64,000 nucleotides of DNA from Melastoma dodecandrum (lineage: Eukaryota; Streptophyta; Magnoliopsida; Myrtales; Melastomataceae). The notes under the pieces were generated by a model. It searched no databases and was not told the origin of the DNA. It saw only the letters and a program-made list of their open reading frames with translations. The stretch spans positions 3,906,001-3,970,000 of the forward strand of contig JARUPY010000083.1 of NCBI GenBank assembly GCA_029817715.1, given 5' to 3'. Both the position numbers and the translations under genes were made by a program. This document shows positions 56,979 to 64,000 of the stretch, in pieces (position 1 is the first letter of the stretch; each line of letters begins with the position of its first letter).

Positions 56979-58793
56979 TCAATTCGCCGATCGTTGATCC
57001 CTGGATGGCCCCAGGTTCGACCTAACTGTCACCGTCCCTTGTCTCTGGTTCCACGAGTTCATCTTCTCCAGCTTCAGCCCTTCCCTAAACCTCGCTATGA
57101 ACTTGTCCGCCTTCGTGTCCACGTCCGGGCTTGGGCAGAATATCATCCCTTTCTCTTCTTCCCCCTTCGTGGTCACTGTACTTGTCGCCGTCGAAGACAT
57201 CGGGCTCTGGCTTCCTTCGCTCACCATGGGACTCCTGTCGTCCTCGTTGTCGGTGACGTCAGGCGTGTCGGTTCCGGAGGGCTCCCTGCTCTTGATCCTC
57301 ACATAGTGACGGTCTACGACCACGAACTTCCAGTCCGGTACACGGAATGGGGGAGGCGGTGGCGGCGCCGGTGGGATGGGGATTAGTGGGGAGCGGCTCC
57401 CTTCCTCGATCATGGTGCTATACAGCGGTGGCTCAGGGTTTGTTGGTCTCTTCGATTTGCAGATTTCGGATGTCCTTCTCGGAGGGGGCGATGGGGGCGG
57501 GGACGAGTAGGGAGCCGTTTTTCTGCCCCTGTTTCTGCTCTTCTTCGAGGAGAACAGGTTTTGGAGGACGGAATGTGATGACGGAGGTGGAGAGGGAGGC
57601 GGTGGTGACAGCGTCAATCGTGGTCGGTCAGACGAGGAAGGATGTCCAAGGAGGGCTTCCAAATTCTCGATGCTCTTCTGTCTCTGTTTCTTCTTCTTCC
57701 CGAGCGACTGGAAGAACTCCATCGTAGCTGATCCCGAGCCCGAGCCTCCTCTCTTCTTCCCATTTCTATCGTTGATCTTCTGCTCGGACGAACCTCGCCG
57801 TCGCACTGCCGGGGGCGGGGGTGGAGGCGGGGGAGGAGGCGGTGGTGGTTGCATGGACAGCCGTCTCCCCAACACCTCATCGCCGGAGTCATTATCCTTC
57901 CATGACCGGGGAATAGCTTCGTAGCTCATCCTCCTCCTATGCTTCCTTCGACTCTCGACAGCCGGCAACACAGGAGTAGGAGACGGCGGAGATGGCAGAG
58001 GAAATGAAGGCTCCGGCTGAGGCTGCGACTGTGGCTGCTGCGGCAGGGGCTCGTCTGCATCCTTGACTTGTTCACTCACCTTCGCACTGACTACGGCAGC
58101 AACATCTTCAACCACGTCCTTCACCTCCTCCACTCGACTGTCATCCCTCCAAACCCGAGACACGGATCGCCCGAGGATCTGCTCGCCATCAACGAAACCG
58201 CGATGATCGACGCTCGTATCGTCGTAAAACCTCCGGCGGTCGACGTCGTAGGAACTCCAGGCCGACTCCTGCCTCAGATCTGGGTAGGAGAAGCTGCTCC
58301 TCATGGTCGGGGTCCCATTAGAGGACGACGACCGCGAGTAACCCCCGTAACGATTCTCCTCCAAGTAACCGCCGCCACCATAGTAATGCCCTGACCTGTA
58401 GGGCGTCCTAGGGGTGACGGTTGACTTCACGGGAGAGGCCCCGGACACAGAACCCGCACTGTCGTTTCCTCCGTCGCCTGTCCGTGTGAGGAAGCCGCAG
58501 ATGATGGCGAAGAGGACGAGGACAAGGTTGAGCGAGTCCCATCCCTTCTTGATAGCGTGGGGCTTCGGCGAGGGCTTGGGGTTGGGTCCTTGCTGGGCTA
58601 AAGGCGAGGACGAGTACGACTTAGGAAGTACGAGGAAGACGACTGCCAGCGTCGCGGCTGCGAGTAAGAGCAGGATGAGGAGGAGGATCGTGGAGGAGGA
58701 GGAGGTGGTGCCGCGGCTGCGTCGGAGGGCGGAGGGGGAGGCAGAGGGATGGAGCCAGAATGGGGGAGTATCGTCGAGGTCGTCGTCTTCCAT
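56979..58793 (-). CDS. Proline-rich membrane protein with C-terminal DUF761 motif
   Basis: A single uninterrupted 604-residue frame. The N-terminus (MEDDDLDDTPPFWLHPS) is followed by two hydrophobic helices: TILLLILLLLAAATLAVVFL at about residues 35-55 and LNLVLVLFAIICGFL at about 88-102. A long, disordered region follows, rich in Ser, Arg and Pro, with 13 consecutive prolines (coded around 57810-57850) and several SPPPSPPP-type motifs. Near the C-terminus, DVDTKADKFIARFREGLKLE is a DUF761 motif ('cotton fibre expressed' type). Plants have families of such membrane-anchored DUF761 proteins, often labelled hydroxyproline-rich glycoprotein; the molecular function is unknown to me. Minus-strand start at 58793. 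High GC and simple repeats create long shadow frames opposite it. Confidence 0.85.
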   Translation of the reverse strand: MEDDDLDDTPPFWLHPSASPSALRRSRGTTSSSSTILLLILLLLAAATLAVVFLVLPKSYSSSPLAQQGPNPKPSPKPHAIKKGWDSLNLVLVLFAIICGFLTRTGDGGNDSAGSVSGASPVKSTVTPRTPYRSGHYYGGGGYLEENRYGGYSRSSSSNGTPTMRSSFSYPDLRQESAWSSYDVDRRRFYDDTSVDHRGFVDGEQILGRSVSRVWRDDSRVEEVKDVVEDVAAVVSAKVSEQVKDADEPLPQQPQSQPQPEPSFPLPSPPSPTPVLPAVESRRKHRRRMSYEAIPRSWKDNDSGDEVLGRRLSMQPPPPPPPPPPPPPAVRRRGSSEQKINDRNGKKRGGSGSGSATMEFFQSLGKKKKQRQKSIENLEALLGHPSSSDRPRLTLSPPPPSPPPSSHSVLQNLFSSKKSRNRGRKTAPYSSPPPSPPPRRTSEICKSKRPTNPEPPLYSTMIEEGSRSPLIPIPPAPPPPPPFRVPDWKFVVVDRHYVRIKSREPSGTDTPDVTDNEDDRSPMVSEGSQSPMSSTATSTVTTKGEEEKGMIFCPSPDVDTKADKFIARFREGLKLEKMNSWNQRQGTVTVRSNLGPSRDQRSAN

Positions 58794-61164
58794 TTTTTTC
58801 TTTTTTTTGCTTTTTTGAGGTTGTCCGAAATGATGGAGGGAGAGAGACGGAGGTTGGGTTTATATTATAACAAAAGAAAAGAAAAGAGAATGTTAAATTC
58901 AGACTAGTCGGAAGGGGAGTAAGTAGATAGAGAAAGTAAGGGAAGAGTACACGCCTCTCTCCATCATAAACATGTTAAGTAAATGAATTAACAAACGTAC
59001 CACCCACCCCCATCCCCGGTATAAAGCCATATATTATTATTACTCATCTCGTGCCGAATTCCCAAAAGTCAAGTAAAGAACATAAAAAACAAGGGGGTTC
59101 TAAAACTTGATCAGAAAGAAATTACCCGGGTCATAATGCGGCCGGGGGGCGTCGTCGTGGTGGTGGGAATGATATGGGTTTAATTTTTTATATATATTTG
59201 TTTGTTTTAGGGTACGGGATTAGTTAAATCCAAAAGGGGCTTGGAATAAGATATTGGAATATATCTTTAAATTAAATTTTTAAATTGAAAAAAAAAAAAC
59301 ATCAATGTGACCTTGAAAACCGGAGCTTTCGCATATGGGAAACAGCAAATGGTTTTTTTTTTATCTGTTTCCCTTTCGGTATATAACGAGAAAGAAAGAA
59401 ACAATTGGTTACCAATTTTTGACTCGTTTTCTTAAGGAAAATCTAAAATCAATCACATGTCTCTTCCTGTTTTTTTCTTTTTTGGGTTGGAGACAGGTTG
59501 TGTCGCTGGGTAGCCCCTCCTCTATCCCAAACTCAGTCAGCCTCGATGCAAAACCAAAACACCCGCACACCCAATAATAATAATAATACATGTGGCTTTA
59601 GGCCTTGTTTGGTTGGATTGACAGGAACTTACGTACCTACATATCCACCAGCAGGCAGACACACTTTCGTTCAATTTTTCCCATTCTCATTTTCCCTCGG
59701 TATTATTTGTCTGTCGATCTTACCTTGCCGTCTGCACTGCACGCATACTGTTATCCCCCCCCGGTTCCTGGAAAACTTGTTGCAACTTTTCCTTCAACGA
59801 ATTTGTTTCATGTTTCCTTGTTGCGTGTGAAGGAGTGCAGTTTGTTGGGCAAAATCACGCGTAAATGCTGGTTGTCGTTTCGGGCTATATAAGTTTTTCT
59901 TACAACTCTTGGGTCCCGACAGCTAATCAACGCTTTTATGAATCCCACTTATTCCTACTTCAAAATTCAACGGCCGCATGCTCACTCGACTTTTACTTGT
60001 CCTATTTTTTTTACCCCTGAATTAATCTTTTACTCCCCCTCATGTCACACGTTCGGTTCGAGAGCATCTCAATTCTAAGTACGTTCGTGATGGATGCCGC
60101 TAAACTTTCGTGGATGGAGGAGCATTAAGCCCCTTTTGGAAAATCCATCACGGAGAGCCTATCCTCTCGTTAACAAAAATTTTCTTATCTTTATGTTGTT
60201 TCGTACCTTTTAGCACATCCTAACGAAGCTTATTTAGAAAATTTCATAAAAATTCGTACGCTTTCGTTCAAATATGAAAAGATTTTGTAAAAAGGTTATT
60301 GTTTCGTAAGAATTTAGACGCTGAATCCTCCGCATCGGAAAGTTTAGTGGCTTTTCATTCGTCCCTGATAGTTTTATGAAAGTTTTACACGGAAATAAAA
60401 AATTTACGAGGGCGGGTTCTCAAAATCCGCCACCCTAAAAGAAACGAGAGGACTTGGGTTCGAATTCTCTGATAAAAATCTAGTAAGAATGGATAATGCC
60501 AAGAATTGAATATTTAACCTCCCCTGTAAGAAAAACTCTAACTAACTAAGTTAGAATAATTTTTTTGTCTAAATTTTCGAAGGTTTTTCCGCCCCTTGTT
60601 TATTTAGATAAGGGGATGGGTTTTCATATAATAAAAGAGGTTTGTTTTCAAAATCCGCCTCTTGTTATTTCATCTAATTTTTTAAAACCCGTCATTTTCA
60701 CAATTTAGAAGGCGCGTTTTGAAAACGTGCCTCTTAATAAAATTCGTATTTTATGAAACACGAACCATATTTAAAAAAAAATTAAAATTAATCTTCTTTT
60801 CGTACAAAACTAACGTGACATTTTTTAGAGAGAAAATAAAGTTGGTCGAGATAGCGACACATGACTTACATTTTTCAAACCAGAAAGAAAAAGAAGAAGA
60901 AAAGGAATGGGTAATTTTAGTAAAGACCAAAAATAAGGAGTGGGGGATAAGTAATCACTTTAGGTCAGTTATTAACCTTGTTTTGGACGTTTTGTTAAAT
61001 AAGTAACAATAAAAACAATACTCGTATTTGGTACAACGACAAGCACTTCCTTTGATAAAATATGAGAGAGCTCCCTCCGGCCTATGTCAAACCGTCCTGG
61101 GCTTGCGGCCTTAGAAGCGTCCGACGGGGTCGTTTCACTTCGGAGAGAATCTTGGGCAGGGATC
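58794..61164. other. Intergenic region between the DUF761 gene and the USP kinase
   Basis: Promoter of the DUF761 gene, AT-rich DNA, a MULE terminal-repeat remnant (60370-60815) and the upstream region of the kinase. Short ORFs show no family signature. Confidence 0.4.
60370..60815. mobile_element. Remnant related to the MULE terminal repeats
   Basis: Contains the same hairpin-rich words as the 2.3-10.6 kb element: GGGCGGGTTCTCAAAATCCGCC, AGGCGCGTTTTGAAAACGTGCC, TTCGTATTTTATGAAA, a TTTAAAAAAAAATTAAAATTAAT block and an outer end CGTACAAAACT. The right half runs in the order of the right TIR (compare 10520-10649). About 440 bp long with no transposase; likely a non-autonomous derivative or a solo terminal repeat. 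Boundaries and target duplication are uncertain. Confidence 0.6.
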
Positions 61165-63767
61165 ATGGGAAAGGTCGAATCTGGCCAACGAGCTGTCACG
61201 GCAATCGCCATCGACCGCGACAAGAATAGTCAGCATGCTGTTAAGTGGGCGGTCGATCATCTGTTGAAGAAGAATTCATTGCCGTGCGTCCTCATCCACG
61301 TTCGATGTCAGAGCTTGCATCCAGGTGAAGGCCATCGATCGATGTGGTATAATGGATTGGTATTCGCGGTGTGTGTACCTGATGCCTGACGAAGGAAGGG
61401 GTTATGGTTTGTTTGGCAGGCGACGTTGATTTTGTGCCCAAGGGTGGCCGGCCTCCGACCGAGGAAGAGCTGAGGCAGTTTTTCCTGCCGTATCGCGGGT
61501 TCTGCGCCAGGAAAGGGGTAAGCGAGGCAGGACAGGGCAGCCCTTCGAGTTTGTCGGGAGAAGAACTGACCGTCGACTTGGTTGTCTTTCCAGGTCGACG
61601 CGAAGGAAATTGTCCTGCATGACATTGATGTCCCCAGTGCATTAATCGATTTCACCGATGCCAATGGCATTACCAACATTGTTGTCGGCACTTCTAGCCG
61701 CAACATGTTCACCAGGTCTGCCGGAGCTGTTTCAACCCTCGGGTTGGTCGACGTTGGAGTTTACTATATGGATTCTCTCATAATCGTCTCAAACTCTTTT
61801 GACAGGAAGTTCAAGAATCCAGATGTTCCTACCAGCTTACTGAAATCTGCTTCGGCATCATGCTCGATATATGTCATTGGGAAGCAAAAGCTCCTGAACC
61901 ATCGACCTGCAAGTCAACCACCAGTCACTCCTCACGGTACGCCTTCTTCGCTCAACTTCCCGCTGGAAATGGATGGCCACCTTCAAGCAGATACGCCAGA
62001 TTCCTTCACCATCAACAGGTAGTTTTATGATTCCGATGGCAGGGATTGCATAACAGATCGTGAAAGTTTGTCGACATATATTTGAGAAATCCTCGGCAAA
62101 TTTAATTTAACAATTCGTCGATCTTAACAGGAGCACATTTAGCGTCGAGAGTTTTCAAAGCGAGAGCTCTTACAACACTTGTTCGGCAAGGAGCCGTGAA
62201 TCATTACCGCCAACCTCATATGGCAGAAGAAAAGCCATCTCAAAAAACCCGATGCCTATGGGGACCTACATCCCTGGGAAATTTTCCAATACTTCGTTCT
62301 CGGGCAGCAGTGATCTTTCCGATCCGGTCAGCTTTCAATCCTTGGACATATCGTACATATCCGACACCTTCACGCCTTCCTTCTTGGCTTCGGAGAATTC
62401 CATGTCTTCTTTTGCATCAGAGAACACTGTAAGTTCAACCCGTCGATAGAGAAAGCAACTGTTACCGAGACATGGCCGCATTTTAATTTGCGAACTTGTT
62501 CCAACAGGTCGACTTGGAAGAGGAAATGGCAAGACTACGGCTTGAGTTCAAGCATTCGCTCAATACTTACGACAAGGCATGCAGAGATGCAGGGGCCGCA
62601 GATCAGCGGGCGAAGGCTGGAGATGTCCAAAAACCAGAACAACTACCCCCCGAGGGAGTGCAACGGTTTCTGCCAGACCCAGAGAAGCAGCAGCAGTCCA
62701 TGGCAGAGCCACCAACTCCACAACCACTGCAAATCATACAACAGAGAACAGCAGAGAAGGCTCAGAGTAGAGAAACTCCCGAGATTGCCACCATTGACAT
62801 CATGGATAGGCATGCGATGGTCGAGAGCATCACGAAAGCCGGGATCTCTTACAAGAGGTACTCGAAATGGGAGATCGAGAAGGCGACCAATAATTTCTCC
62901 GATGAGTTAAAAGTAGGTGAAGGTGGGTATGGACCGGTGTACAAGGCCACACTTGACAACACGCCGGTTGCCATCAAGATCTTAAGATCGGATGTCTCGC
63001 AGGGTCTGCGCCAATTCAAGCAAGAGGTTGAGGTGTTGAGCAGCATACGGCACCCAAACATGGTCCTCCTTGTCGGCGCCTGCCCGGAAAACGGATGCTT
63101 AATCTACGAATATATGGATTATGGCAACCTGGAGGACCGACTATTCTGCAGTGACGGCAGCCCCCCAATTCCCTGGAGAAACCGTTTCGTGATCGCTGCT
63201 GAGATCGCATCGGGACTGTTTTTCCTGCACCAGACGAAGCCGGAACCCCTGGTGCACCGCGACATCAAGCCTTCCAACATTCTGCTTGACCGCAACTACG
63301 TGAGCAAGATCAGCGACGTTGGCTTGGCCAGGTTGGTGCCAGCCTCAGTGGCTAATATGGTGACCGAGTATCACATGACCGCTGCTGCCGGAACCTTCTG
63401 TTACATCGACCCAGAATACCAACAAACAGGAATGCTTGGCGTGAAATCCGACGTGTACTCTTTTGGTGTGTTGTTACTACAAATACTAACGGGAAGGCCT
63501 CCGATGGGGCTTGCCATGACGGTTGAAGCAGCCATCGAAGGCGGAACCTTCTGCGAAGTTCTCGACCCAACAGTCAAAGGCTGGCCATATAAAGAGGCAT
63601 TAACAATGGCGAAGCTGGCATTAAGGTGCTGCGAGCTGAGAAGACGGGACAGACCAGATCTCGGCACTGAAGTGCTGCCAGAGCTGAACCGGCTCAAGCA
63701 AAGCGCCTTGGCCGACGAACTTGACTGCAACCTGATCGTCGATGCACCTTATCCTTCCGATGCCTGA
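61165..63767 (+). CDS. USP-domain receptor-like cytoplasmic kinase (RLCK-IX), without U-box
   Basis: Predicted soluble Ser/Thr kinase, 716 residues. Exons: 61165-61324, 61420-61517, 61594-61715, 61806-62018, 62131-62428 and 62508-63767, in phase. The N-terminal universal-stress-protein domain holds VTAIAIDRDKNSQHAVKWAV and NIVVGTSSRNMFTR. A Ser-rich region follows (SSDLSDPVSFQSLDISYISD), then a linker starting with VDLEEEMARLRLEFKHSLNT. The kinase domain has VGEGGYGPVYKA (P-loop), VAIKILRSD (catalytic Lys), VHRDIKPSNILLD (HRD), KISDVGLARLVP (DVG replacing DFG, normal for this group) and GTFCYIDPEYQQTGMLGVKS. The frame ends 18 residues after LPELNRLKQ with DAPYPSDA, with no U-box E3 module as in the PUB34/35/51/52 relatives. 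An upstream in-frame ATG at 61084 would add 27 residues; 61165 fits homologues better. Confidence 0.9.
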
Positions 63768-64000
63768 CACAGAATCGCGAGAAACACAGGTGAGGGAAAT
63801 CAGAGGTCTTCCACTTTGGGAAGATGATCTTCGACAATGACATGTTCGGGGACTCCCTAGCAGGTCAAGAGATTCACGCGGTTCTCCAGTCGAGCTAGAC
63901 TTCCCAGACGATCGCCGTGAAAGCTTAAGCCCACGCTGCATAAGGTAATCTGTATAAGGGTCAACAATTTGTGTAACATTCTCTAAACAATCAATTTTTT
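63768..64000 (+). other. 3' flank of the USP kinase
   Basis: Probable 3' UTR. I looked for a continuing or decayed U-box coding segment and saw none within the remaining bases. Confidence 0.4.

Noticed and set aside
56994..58818. Long plus-strand open frames opposite the DUF761 gene
   Set aside because: They are antisense shadows of GC-rich, proline-coding DNA and show no domain or codon conservation.
63316..63330. DFG replaced by DVG in the USP kinase taken as a sign of a dead kinase
   Set aside because: SDVGLARLVP is the normal sequence of this RLCK-IX/PUB kinase group, and Lys, HRD Asp and the DVG Asp are present.

Overview
The window is nuclear DNA of a flowering plant, most likely a eudicot; the sequence does not fix the species. 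The evidence is multi-exon genes with GT-AG introns, plant-specific families (R2R3-MYB, Gnk2/DUF26, RSH, plant mobile domain, GBF-interacting protein, RLCK-IX) and AT-rich intergenic DNA packed with MULE, LTR and hAT remnants.

Layout. 1-2005 (+) is the 3' part of a 20S proteasome alpha-6 gene. 2345-10649 is a Mutator-like transposon with ~400-bp terminal inverted repeats. It carries a decayed mudrA-type transposase and a plant-mobile-domain (PMD) gene, and the PMD gene is split by a 1,732-bp solo LTR with a perfect 5-bp target duplication. Three (+) genes follow: a class-3 (sn1-specific DAG-type) lipase (11419-14380), the tRNA exportin PAUSED/exportin-T (16299-20840) and a plastid RelA/SpoT homologue with three coding lesions (22208-24880). 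A small proline-rich membrane protein (25532-25954, -) borders a long repeat-rich gap (26-32.5 kb) with a TRIM-like element and LTR debris. An R2R3-MYB gene (32499-33241, +), a copia fragment (34.5-35.7 kb, -), and one intact plus one decayed Gnk2/DUF26 secreted-protein gene (36.7 and 38.8 kb) come next.

From 39.8 kb the gene-dense part resumes. TAF12b/EER4 (39829-44504, -) is head-to-head with a plastid Rossmann-fold protein (44866-46483, +). A GIP1-like gene (46661-53519, -) is broken by a gypsy element in its first exon and by several frameshifts. A hAT fragment and a decayed ataxin-2/CID4-like gene (54.3-56.6 kb, +) follow. The last genes are a DUF761 proline-rich membrane protein (56979-58793, -) and a USP-domain receptor-like cytoplasmic kinase (61165-63767, +).

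The genes form no pathway. From memory, several (PAUSED, the Rossmann protein, TAF12b, the USP kinase, RSH, lipase, CID4) have Arabidopsis counterparts clustered in a few loci on chromosomes 1 and 3, which suggests an old syntenic block in which some duplicates survive and others (RSH, GIP1-like, CID4-like) have decayed. The most unusual region is the nested MULE / PMD / solo-LTR complex, whose LTR carries an antisense secreted-protein-like gene with its own TATA box.
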